Positions 55,155 to 64,000 of a stretch of DNA of 64,000 bases are shown here, in pieces. Source of the DNA: Neostapfia colusana. Lineage: Eukaryota; Streptophyta; Magnoliopsida; Poales; Poaceae. The notes beneath the pieces are model-generated. The model had not been told where the DNA came from. It saw only the letters and a program-made list of their open reading frames with translations, and did no database searches. The position numbers and the translations under genes were made by a program. Position 1 is the first letter of the stretch, and each line of letters starts with the position of its first letter. The stretch lies in contig JASWHV010000010.1 of the NCBI GenBank assembly GCA_030760725.1, positions 35,531,760-35,595,759 of the forward strand, in the 5' to 3' direction.

Positions 55155-58100
55155 AACTGCTCCATGTACAACTCGGCTAATTGTGCAACGTTGTACTTGG
55201 CCCATATAGGGAGAAATTGGCTGTTTTCGTCAATCGGTCCACGATAACCCAGATAGAGTCATAACCCGACTGAGTACGTGGCAATCCGACGATGAAATCC
55301 ATACTGATGTCCTCCCACTTCCACTCGGGTATCTTCAAGGGTTGCAACAATCCAGCGGGTCATTGATGTTCGGCCTTCACCTGTTGGCATGTGTCGCATA
55401 GGGCAACGTATTCGGCTATGTCCCTTTTTATACCATCCCACCAGTAACAAGTGTTCAAGTCCTTGTACATTTTGGTACTCCCGGGATGTATGGAATAGGG
55501 TGAATCATGTGCCTCTTTTAGTATCATGTCACGGATGTGCTTCATGTTAGGCACACAAATCCTTTTTCCAAGCCAAAGCGAACCCTTCTCATCCTCCTTG
55601 AAATCCTTCTCAATTCCTTGTTGGATCCTTTCTTTGATCTCCTCATCCGTTGCTTGGCCCTCCCTTATCTCTTGCTCTAATGAAGAGTGGATCTCCATTA
55701 CTTCCATGTTGTTCAGGAATCCGAGGTGTAACCGTTTGAACTTCTTACGTAGTTCGGGTGGTAACTCCCGAATCGTGAGTTGATGACATGCTCCCTTCTG
55801 GCTCAATGCATCAGCTACTACATTGGCCTTCCCAGGGTGGTAGTTGATTCCAACATCATAATCCTTGATGAGTTCCAACCATCGACGTTTCCTCAAATTC
55901 ATGTCCGTTTGTGTAAATATGTACTTGAGGCTTTTATGATCCGTATAGATTTCACATCGACGACCAAGGATATAATGTCTCCAAATCTTCAATGCATGCA
56001 CTACTGCTGCTAGCTCCAAGTCATGTTTGGGATAATTAAGCTCGTTCTTATTTAATTGTCGTGAGGCATAGGCGACCACTTGTCCTTCTTGCATGAGAAC
56101 ACATCCGAGTCCCTGTCTGGATGCGTCACAATATATGTCAAAGCTCTTGCTTACGTCCGGCAATACCAAAACCGATGCTGCGGTTAGCCTTTTCTTGAGT
56201 TCCTCAAAACTTCCTTGGCATACGGGTGTCCATTGGAAGACTTTTCCCTTCATTAGCAACTCCGTCATAGGCTTTGCTATCTTAGAGAAGTCTTTAATGA
56301 AGCGTCGATAGTATCCAGCCATCCCAAGAAAACTCCGAATATCCCTCACGCTTTGCGGTTGGTCCCACTTCAGAACATCTCTCACTTTTCCGGGATCAAC
56401 CGATACCCCTTCTTTGGAGATAATGTGGCCTAGGAATGGTATTTCCTTTAGCCAAAATTGACACTTGTTAAGCTTGGCATACAATTGATGCTCGCGCATT
56501 TTCTGCAAGGTTAATCTCAAATGTTCTTCATGCTCCTCCTCGCTTTTTGAATACACCATAATATCGTCGATGAAAACCACGACGAACTTATCCAAGTACT
56601 CCATGAAAACCTTGTTCATAAGGTACATGAAGTATGCGGGTGCATTTGTTAATCTAAAAGACATGACGGTATATTCATACGAACCATACCGTGTTCGAAA
56701 GTCTGTCTTGGGTATATAGGAGGGCTTAATCTTCAGTTGGAAGTATCCCGACCGAAGATCAATCTTGGAGAACACTTGGGCTCCTTTCATTTGGTCGAAT
56801 AGGTCCTCTATACGGGGCAGAGGGTATTTGTTCTTGATTGTCACCTCGTTGAGAGACCTATAGTCCACGCACATCCTTTGGGTTCCATCCTTCTTGTCTA
56901 TGAAGAGCACAGGAGCTCCCCATGGTGACGAGCTTGGACGTACAAAACCCTTATCCAGCTGCTCCTGGATTTGCTTCTTAAGTTCTACTAGTTCATTGAC
57001 TGGCATCCTATAGGGTCTCTTTGCTATTAGTGCAGTTCCGGGTACCAAATCAATGGCAAATTCAATGTCCCAATCAGGGGGCATACCTAGAAGCTCCTCT
57101 GGAAATAGGTCCGAGAATTCTTGAACCACTGGAATGCTGTCCAATGTTGTTCCTTCGACGTGGTTCAAGATTGCCTCTTCGGTTATTTGTTGGGCTGACT
57201 CAAACTCGACATGAATACCGAGCTCATTTGTCAACTGCACGCTTCTTTCAGCACATTGGATTACCCCGTTGTGCTTGCTTAACCAATCCATCCCGAGTAT
57301 TATGTCAAGCCCTTGGGAATCCAAGACGATGAGGTTGGCAAGGAATTCTACCCCCCTTATTTTAAGGCTTACTTTCGGACATACTATATTAGTCCTCATC
57401 TCTCCACCGGGAGAATTAACTAACATAGCATATTTTAAGTGTGATATGGGTAGATTATGCTTGGCAACAAACTTGGATGATATGAATGAATGTGATGCTC
57501 CAGAATCAAATAAGATGGTGGCTGGGTTGGAGTTGGCAAGGAACATACCAATTACGACGTCCTCAGCCTGTTGTGCTTCCTCAGCAGAGACATGGTTCAC
57601 GTTGCCGCGAGCATAGTTCTGCTGTCCACGGTTCCCTTGATTGTCTCCTCCGTTCAGTCGCGGGTTCTGCTTGGGCACACTGCCTTGCTGTCCAGGACCT
57701 CTCCTTGGGCACTGGTTCGCAAAGTGTCCCATTTCCCCGCATGCAAAGCATGCCCTGTTGCCCACGGCAGCAGGTACGTTGGGACGGCGGTTTTTGAGCA
57801 TGGGCGCCCATGTTGGGACGGGGCGCAGGAGACAAGGGCACACGAGGTGCTGGTGCAACGGGTCGTTGCTGTGGTGGCTGACCAGGGCGGTATGCAGGAG
57901 CGGTCGATCCATACTGTGGTGCGGCTAGGTGCATGTACCGAGGTCGTACGTTGCTCCCTTCGGGCGGGTATTGCATCTTCCTCTTGCTCTCTCGCTCGAT
58001 CTCTCGGATCTTACTTTCGACCACTATAGCCTTGTGAACAAGCTTCTGGAAGCTCACGTAGTCATTGTTGAGGAGCTGAACCTGGATCTCATTGTTCAAC

Positions 58101-58732
58101 CCTCTCATGAACAGGTACTGCTTCCGTTGGTCCGAGTTGACATCTTCGGGGGCGTACCGGGACAGTTGCATGAACTTGTTGAGATACTCATTCACGCTTT
58201 TCTGTCCTTGGCGGAGACCTTCAAACTCCCGTCTCTTGAGCATCATTACACCAGCAGGAATGTAATGAGAGCGGAAACTCTCCTTGAACTCAGTCCAAGT
58301 GATTGTCTCCGGGTCGACATGGGCGTTGCATAGGGCATCCCACCAGTCAGCGGCAGCTCCCATAAGTTGATGCAACGCAAAAAGAACCTTCTCTCGGTCA
58401 TTGCACTGAACAATGGCAAGCTTCTTCTCCATGGATTTCAACCAATCATCGGCCTCCATGGGATCACTAGCTTGAGCAAAGGTGGGTGGTCGAGTCCTCA
58501 TGAACTCTCCCAGTCTGTTGTGAGCCGGCGGTGGTGGTGGTGGTGCTGGAACGGGGTTATTGTTGGTCTGTTACTGACCCAAAGTTTGGATCATGGTTTG
58601 CATGAGCTGATTCTGCATGGCCATCAACCGTTCCAGGTTGTTCTCACCAGCTTCGGGGTTAACAGAAACTTCATCGTGGCCATCCTCTTGGTTGTCACGG
58701 ACGTTCCTTCGGCCGACGTTTCCCCTCACCAT
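55155..58732 (-). pseudogene. gag-pol: Gy4 gag-pol, main part
   Basis: gag ATG is at 58730-58732 (minus) after CTCTCTCACAG. A TAA at about 58573 interrupts the N-terminal part, and a shift at an A-run near 57795 separates capsid from the zinc knuckle CFACGEMGHFANQC (about 57715-57760). From there one long frame (to about 55360) carries protease DSG, RT with FIDD (about 56560-56575), RNase H with YTDHKS and the integrase HHCC finger. It keeps six G at 57351-57356, where Gy2 and Gy3 have five. A TGA near 55357 ends it, and the rest of the integrase is displaced by the nested insertions. Confidence 0.92.
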
Positions 58733-58808
58733 CTGTGAGAGAGAACGAAATAGAATAGGGGTTAGAAGGTTAGGTAGATCCCTTCAACTATATGCATCAA
58801 GATGGGTT

Positions 58809-58812
<4 letters not shown>

Positions 58813-58899
<87 letters not shown>
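58813..58899. repeat. (TA)n microsatellite, about 43 units
   Basis: Uninterrupted TA dinucleotide run inside the Gy4 leader; absent at the equivalent place in Gy3 (about 20650), which has only a short TATATATA. Confidence 0.95.
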
Positions 58900-58902
<3 letters not shown>

Positions 58903-59142
58903 CCCATATGAGGATGTGAACAAGTGCCGAAGCATCTCACACCTCTTTCTACTTATGTGTGGATGTGGACAACATTTTGAGACGTCCCACAACTCACACT
59001 AAGCACAAATTTCACAAACAATCATTACAAGGGCTCACACAACTCCTATTCAAGGCTGGTTTCCTATGTCAAGGCAGTTTCAAGGCCAATCTAAGCACCC
59101 TAGGTTTGCTCCTTATGGTCAGCGTGGCTTAGCTACCAACCC

Positions 59143-59380
59143 GTGTCTAATACCAATCTTTGATTGTATCTAGATGTGTAATCTACCCCTATCAGTGGCT
59201 TTTGATACCAATCCGTGTTTCCTATTTAGGCGTGTAACCCACTGTCAACCGTGGCTCTAATATCAATCTGTGATTTCTATCTAGGCGTGTAACCTACTGT
59301 CAACCCGTAGCTCTAATATCAATCTGTGATTTCTATCTAGGCGTGTAACCTACTGTCAACCCGTGGCTCTGATACCAATC
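59143..59380 (-). repeat. 56-bp tandem repeats carrying PBS copies
   Basis: Units begin near 59143, 59199, 59255, 59311 and 59367. Each has ATACCAAT or ATATCAAT after a CTCT-like tetramer and GGCGTGTAACC. The units at 59255 and 59311 are almost identical. Confidence 0.85.
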
Positions 59381-59812
59381 TGTGACGCCCTCAATTCTGT
59401 GGAAAAAACCACGGAACCGAGAACCGATGCATATGTGTGCCTAGGATGTTCATCACACGTACACATATGATCCACAAACTGAATTCAAAATATATATCAC
59501 CACGAATAACAGAGTTTATTACAATGTCTCATGAGTCTTGGACTCATGCTCACAGCGGAAGTCTTATTTCTATGCAACGGAAGTCCTTTAAATGCGGAAG
59601 CAAAAACTAATGCAGAAGCAAAACTAAGCAGAAGTGGCTCCATCTCTACTCCCTCCACAGGCAAGGTTGAGAACAGATCACACGCCATAATGTTCCACTT
59701 GATCTTCATAGAAATGTGGAAGCAAATCTAACTAATGCGGAAGCAAATCTAAGCAGCAATGGCTCCATCTCTACTCCAGCCCCACAGGCAAGGTTGAGAA
59801 TAGATTACGCGC

Positions 59813-59847
59813 CTAATGCTCCACTTGGTCTTCATAGAAATCTTCTC
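59813..59847 (-). other. candidate LTR-embedded exon B (Gy4 5' LTR)
   Basis: Reads GEDFYEDQVEH to TAG (59813-59815). Downstream on the minus strand a second, truncated copy of this region is of the Gy3 sequence type (about 59605-59712). Confidence 0.42.
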
Positions 59848-61146
59848 CTGTTGCTGATGAAGAAATAATAATGCAAGTTTGAGTACAATGATGTACTCAG
59901 CAAGTGCGGGAAAATATGATATGTAGCTCATAACAAGGTACGTATAAATAGTTCATTGCAGAAAGCAAAGTTATTTATCAAAACCATAATAAAACAGCAA
60001 CTAAACCTTTAGGTGAATGTAATCCCAACATGCATTAAATTACCAACATACCTCCATCACTTTCCCTGTTCCACCCGAACATTAACCAACTTCATTCTTG
60101 CTCACGAATACCTCCTCGTATTCGCTACCATCTCACGAATACCATCTCGTATTCGCTACCATCTCATCTCATAAACAACTTCGTCTCACACCGAGACCAA
60201 TCTCGTTGCCATGACCCAACAGTCATGCAACCCATCTTATTACTCAGACTCAACAGTCCCGAAAACCAAAACCATAATCAAAACCATAACCAATAACCAT
60301 AACCAAGAACCATCCCAATAACCATAACCAAGAACCATCCCAATAACCATCCAACTAATCATGGAAGTTGGCCAGGCGCTCGTGACCGTAAGCTCGGCTA
60401 TCATGATAGTTTTTAGAACTCTGCAGAGTTTGCACCTCTTTACCCACATGTTTGTGGTTTCGTCACCCATCGGCGACTGCAGAACCTCCATTATACCAGA
60501 ACACAACCGTCGGTGTATGGCCAATAGATCACAACATAGCCTTTACAAAGGGGCTACTACATGTATGCACTCACTAAGGTTTCACCGGCAGGCTAGAATC
60601 TGCAATTCTCCCACCCACGGGCCCCCTCTTGTGCCATGCAGTTCCCAGGGCAGTCCTCACTCGACTCCCATTCCCCGCGCCTTCCACAGTCCATAACAAT
60701 CTAGCAACTTACCTAATTAGTCAGCTAAGCCGCACCCATACTTGGCCTTGTGGTGGCACTGTTATCCTGGCATGTGCTCACATGAACCGGTCCTTAGATC
60801 TACGGCAAGTAAACCACCATCTCATGCTACCTCATTCACAATCCCAGTCTTGCTTAGATCTCCATCCGATCCATGTTCATTAACAACATCAGTTTTCTCA
60901 ATATCATTATGAGTGCAGTTAGCTAGACACATCTATCTCGCTTCCCAATCCCATGGTCTCAGCGAAGCATAAAACAAAAACCATACTCAACTCATAAACT
61001 TCCCTGGCGACAAGGGTGGTTTAAACAAAGCTAGTAAACTCCTGTAAAAGGCTTTCCCATCATGTTTGACTCAGCACACACACATTTTCGCAAAACAAAA
61101 TAGTTTTTCCCAAAATATAGGATCAATATGGTCAAGGAGCACTTGC

Positions 61147-61227
61147 CTTGTTCTTGCGGTTCCGGTTGCTCTTGAATCTCGAAACCTTGTTGTTGCAGTT
61201 CGTCGTAGACAGCTCCCTGAGCTTGTC
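61147..61227 (-). other. candidate LTR-embedded exon A (Gy4 5' LTR)
   Basis: 81 nt between ATAGCAG acceptor and GCAAGT donor, minus strand. The frame is open with the DELQQQGFE motif shared with Gy3. Confidence 0.42.
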
Positions 61228-61924
61228 CTGCTATACAGGATCACACACATACAAGATCCACAACAATCAATATCATGCATAACCTTTAACTATATGCGAT
61301 AATGCATATGCATGCTATCCTATGATCAGATTTATTGGATCGTTTGTTCGTGTCCTTGCATGGCTTGCATGGACTTTATGATGAATAGAGGTGTTCGGAT
61401 CAAAGGTGGACATGGCAATGATCTTGTCTTTAGATCAACCCGATCATCAAGTGTTCTGTCCACGAGAAAGCTTCTGTTTGAAAGGAATCAAAGAACAGTT
61501 GCAAGGAAAACATTGCGATGTCGCAAGGTGATATTGGAGACCTACCTTACGTTCTTCTCGGTCTCGAGGTCCTCCTCTGACCAGACAGATCGTTGGGGCT
61601 CTCTTCCGGCGATCCTCCTTGCTGAACTCCGGTGATGGGCTTACTCGGCAAGTTAGGGCTAGGGGTCTAAGTCGTCGGCTCAGGAGTTAGAAGAGAAGTT
61701 TGTGGTTTTGGCCAGAGGTTTTGGGTTCTATTTATAATCGGGAAAAGAAGAGTCCTAATCTGATTGGACTTTGAATAAAAGTTCTATTCAGATTTTCATT
61801 GAATCTTACCATCTTATCTTTAGTCGATTTGGTGCGGTATCATTGTGGAATTCAGGTCGGTTTCTTTTCCGGTATTTCTACGCATACAGAATCCAAAAAC
61901 CGCTCCAGAACTCGTTACCTCCTC

Positions 61925-62460
61925 GGTGATGAGCTCCGGAAGCTCCACGTGTCCACCGGGTCCTGGTCTCTCCCTTTTCCACAGGGACGAGCTCCGGTTG
62001 TGCCGCGTGTCAAGCGAGCGAGACCTCCCTCTCCTTCGGAGGTGAGCTCCTTGTGCGCCACGTATCCTGGCGGTCGGGACCTCCTCTCTCATTCGGAGGT
62101 GGCTCCGTGCCCGCCACGTGTTAGTGCCAGTCTTTCCCTCTCTCCGGAGGTAACTCCGTTAATGCCATGCCTCAAGTAGCGCCGGACTCCCTTTCTTCTC
62201 AGAGACGGGCTACCAGGTAGACACGTGTCTAACAGTGTCGGACCTCACGGAGATAAGCTCCGGTGGCGACATGTGTCCTGCTGAAATGCCTTTGCTTCTT
62301 CCGCAGAGGCTAGCTCCGGGGCAACACGTGTCCCACAGGATCGGACCTCTCCCCCTTTACGGAGATGAGCCCCAAGCCTGCCACGTAGCCATTTTAGCGG
62401 CGGACCTCTCCCCACTTCGCAGGGATGAGCTCCTAACACGCCATGTGGCCAGCGGGTCGT
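61925..62460 (-). promoter_or_regulatory. G-box-like array in the Gy4 5' LTR
   Basis: Same organisation as the other arrays; CACGTG/CATGTG cores at intervals of about 45-60 bp upstream of the TATA box. Confidence 0.55.
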
Positions 62461-62606
62461 GGAAGTTGTCTTCGGCTCTTTCTGTGAACTGGGTTCTTAT
62501 TCTTTTTGGCTGTCCTTTCAATTCTTTCTCTGTTCCCACCTCTTTTAAAATGTTCTCTCTTCATGAAACATGAATACATGCAGAAACCGAAGATAAGGGT
62601 GTCACA

Positions 62607-62611
62607 TACAG
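62607..62611. repeat. Gy4 target site duplication, right copy (TACAG)
   Basis: Matches 33998-34002. Confidence 0.92.
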
Positions 62612-62634
62612 TCAACATGGTTCTGATACCAATC
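62612..62634 (-). other. Gy2 leader end with primer binding site
   Basis: Minus strand GATTGGTATCAGAACCATG directly after the 5' LTR end; a PBS with one mismatch to the usual TGGTATCAGAGC. Joined to 34002 it restores the Gy2 leader. Confidence 0.85.
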
Positions 62635-64000
62635 TGTGATGCCCTGGATTCTAGGAATCGGAACCTGGACTGATGCGTATGTGTGCCCAGGGTGTTCATC
62701 ACACATACACATATAATCCACAAACTGAATTTCAGAATAATACCATGAATAACATGGTTTATTACAATGTCTCATGAGTCTTGGACTCATTCTAGCAGCG
62801 GAAGTCTTATCTTAGCAGCGGAAGTCTTATTCTAGCAGCGAGAATCTTTATTCTAGCAGCGGAAGTCTTCTAAACTATTGCGGAAGCAACTAAGCAGCAG
62901 CAGCGGCTCCATCTCTACTCCATCCCCATAGGCAAGTTGATGGTGGATCACACTCCTAGTACTCCATGTGGTCTTCATAGTACTCCTCTCCTGTTGCTGA
63001 TGATGTATGATAATGCAAGTTTGAGTACGTCATATGATATGTAGCTCACAGCAAGGCAGGTATAAAAAGGCTCATTGCAGAAAGCAAAGTTTATTTCTCC
63101 AAAAACGATAAAAACAGCAACTTAGCTTTAGGTGAATGTAATCCCAACATGTATTTAAACACCAACATACCTCCACCATGTTCCATCACTTTCATGTCTC
63201 TTCCAGACATTTATCTTTCTCAACTTTTCTCAAGCTCGTGAATACCATCTCGTATTCACTTCCATCTCATGAATACCATCTCGTATTCACTACCATTTCA
63301 TCTCATATTCAATTCCATCTCATACCGAGACCAATACTCATTGCCATGACTCAACAGTCATGCAACCAATCTCATTACCCGGACTCAACAGTCCCGAAAA
63401 CCAAATCCAAAGACCAAAACATAACCAAATACCATCCAAACCATCCCAAAAACCATCCCAACTAATCATGTGGGTTGTCCAGGCGCTTGTGACAGGAAGC
63501 ACGGCTATCATGATAGTTTTACACTCTGCAGAGGTGGCACCACTTTACCCACAAGTTTGTGATTTCGTCACCCGTCAGCGACTGCAGAACCTCCATTATA
63601 CCAGTACACAACCGTCGGTGTATGGCCAAGAGATCACCAAATAGCCTTTACAAAGGGGTCACTAGATGTATGGACTCACTAAGGTTTCACCAGCAGGCTA
63701 GAATCTCTAATTCTCCAACCTACGGGCCCCCTCTTGTGCCATGCAGTTCCCAGGGCAGTCCTCACTCGACTCCCATTCCCCGCGCCTTCCACGGTCCATA
63801 ACAATCTAGCAACTTACCTAATTAGTCAGCTAAGCCACACCCATATTTGGCCTTGTGGTGGCACTGTATTCCTGGCATTGCTCGCATGAACTGGTCATTA
63901 GATCTACGGCAAGTAAACCACCATCTCATTCTACCTCATCCACAAACCAAGCTTGCCTAGATCTTCCTCCGATTCATGTTTATTAACAACATCAGTTTCT
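62635..64000 (-). repeat. Gy2 5' LTR, cut by window end
   Basis: Matches 8241-8581 and 29144 onward without Cp1. It contains exon B (62956-62990; reading GEEYYEDHMEY), minus-strand AATAAA (62758-62763), the undisturbed Cp1 target site (about 62991-63000) and the palindrome (63505-63516). About 1.8 kb should remain beyond the window. Confidence 0.93.
62956..62990 (-). other. candidate LTR-embedded exon B (Gy2 5' LTR)
   Basis: Same frame and stop as 8536-8570 with one visible amino-acid change (V to M); acceptor CAGCAACAG intact. Confidence 0.42.

Larger units (their letters stand above)
58733..59380 (-). other. Gy4 leader with PBS-bearing tandem repeats
   Basis: Non-coding leader between gag and 5' LTR. 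It contains a (TA)n tract (58813-58899) and, next to the LTR, about four to five units of 56 bp (59143-59380), each carrying a PBS-like TGGTATYAGAGC on the minus strand. The unit next to the LTR has the intact PBS (59366-59379). Confidence 0.8.
34003..62606 (-). mobile_element. Gy4: Ty3/gypsy (Tekay/Del-like) element with Gy5 and a solo LTR nested in its integrase
   Basis: Minus-strand element: 5' LTR 59381-62606, PBS, leader, gag-pol 58732-55155 continuing at 51101-51081 and 37900-37020, 3' LTR 34003-36981, TACAG duplications. It inserted into the Gy2 leader close to the Gy2 PBS. Confidence 0.95.
59381..62606 (-). repeat. Gy4 5' LTR (3226 bp)
   Basis: TGTGACGCCCTC to GGGTGTCACA in plus orientation. 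Contains AATAAA (59515-59520, minus), a partial duplication around exon B (about 59605-59850), exon B (59813-59847), palindrome (60398-60409), exon A (61147-61227), TATA (about 61727-61739) and G-box array (about 61925-62460). Confidence 0.94.
8241..64000 (-). mobile_element. Gy2: Ty3/gypsy (Tekay/Del-like) element, internally deleted, host of two nested insertions
   Basis: Minus-strand element whose 3' LTR is 8241-8581 plus 29144-31991. Its internal region is 31992-34002 plus 62612-62634, and its 5' LTR starts at 62635 and leaves the window. The pieces join once Cp1 (8582-29138) and Gy4 (34003-62606) are removed with their target duplications. It inserted into Cp0; GTTTC (8236-8240) should be one target-site copy, the other lying beyond 64000. 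The internal region keeps gag and part of protease only. Confidence 0.9.

Noticed and set aside
58807..58992. ORFs of alternating Tyr-Ile across the TA tract
   Set aside because: Simple translation of a (TA)n microsatellite.
1..64000. Host protein-coding genes, rRNA, CRISPR arrays or bacterial features
   Set aside because: Every stretch I examined could be assigned to a retrotransposon part; none of the remaining ORFs showed a host-gene motif, and nothing prokaryotic was seen.

Overview
The window looks like nuclear DNA from a plant, most likely a grass (Poaceae), and I found no host gene in it. Evidence: essentially every base can be placed in LTR retrotransposons typical of large plant genomes: Ty3/gypsy elements with integrase C-termini of chromodomain type and 3-4 kb LTRs (Tekay/Del-like), and Ty1/copia elements of SIRE/Maximus-like type. 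The species cannot be fixed from the sequence. Element names below (Gy1-Gy5, Cp0, Cp1) are local labels.

Layout: Gy1 (1-7135, +, cut by the left edge) abuts Cp0 (7136-8240, +), a remnant copia integrase. Cp0 is interrupted by Gy2 (8241 to beyond 64000, -). Gy2 has been hit twice. Cp1 (8582-29138, -, TSD CTGAT) lies in its 3' LTR, and Gy4 (34003-62606, -, TSD TACAG) lies next to its primer binding site. Cp1 carries Gy3 (17366-28200, +, TSD GCTCA) in its own 5' LTR. Gy4 carries, in its integrase region, the young Gy5 (37901-51075, +, TSD GGGAC, LTRs about 99.9% alike by eye) and, 21 bp further on, a solo LTR of the Gy5 family (51102-55154). The five-base target duplications and one natural empty-site paralogue (62980-63010) make the order of events readable: Cp0, then Gy2, then Cp1 and Gy4, then Gy3, the solo LTR and Gy5.

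Coding capacity: all gag-pol genes are broken by stops, frameshifts, deletions or insertions except that of Gy5, whose RT-RNase H-integrase frame is open. Gy5 has no gag and no protease active site; a small ORF of a different kind sits in their place. Gy2 has lost its whole RT-integrase block.

Most unusual signal: the long gypsy LTRs (Gy1, Gy2, Gy3, Gy4, Gy5) share a gene-like architecture. It comprises a TATA box, an exon of 81 nt (69 nt in Gy1) ending at a GC splice donor, an intron holding a conserved palindrome whose arms change in compensation, a last exon in the same phase ending in a stop, and AATAAA 120-160 nt later. Between the young Gy5 LTR and the older solo LTR these exons are almost unchanged while the flanks have drifted. 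No start codon could be assigned, so the reading as a hidden LTR gene is a hypothesis. The Gy2/3/4 LTRs also carry upstream an array of about ten G-box (CACGTG-like) motifs every ~55 bp.
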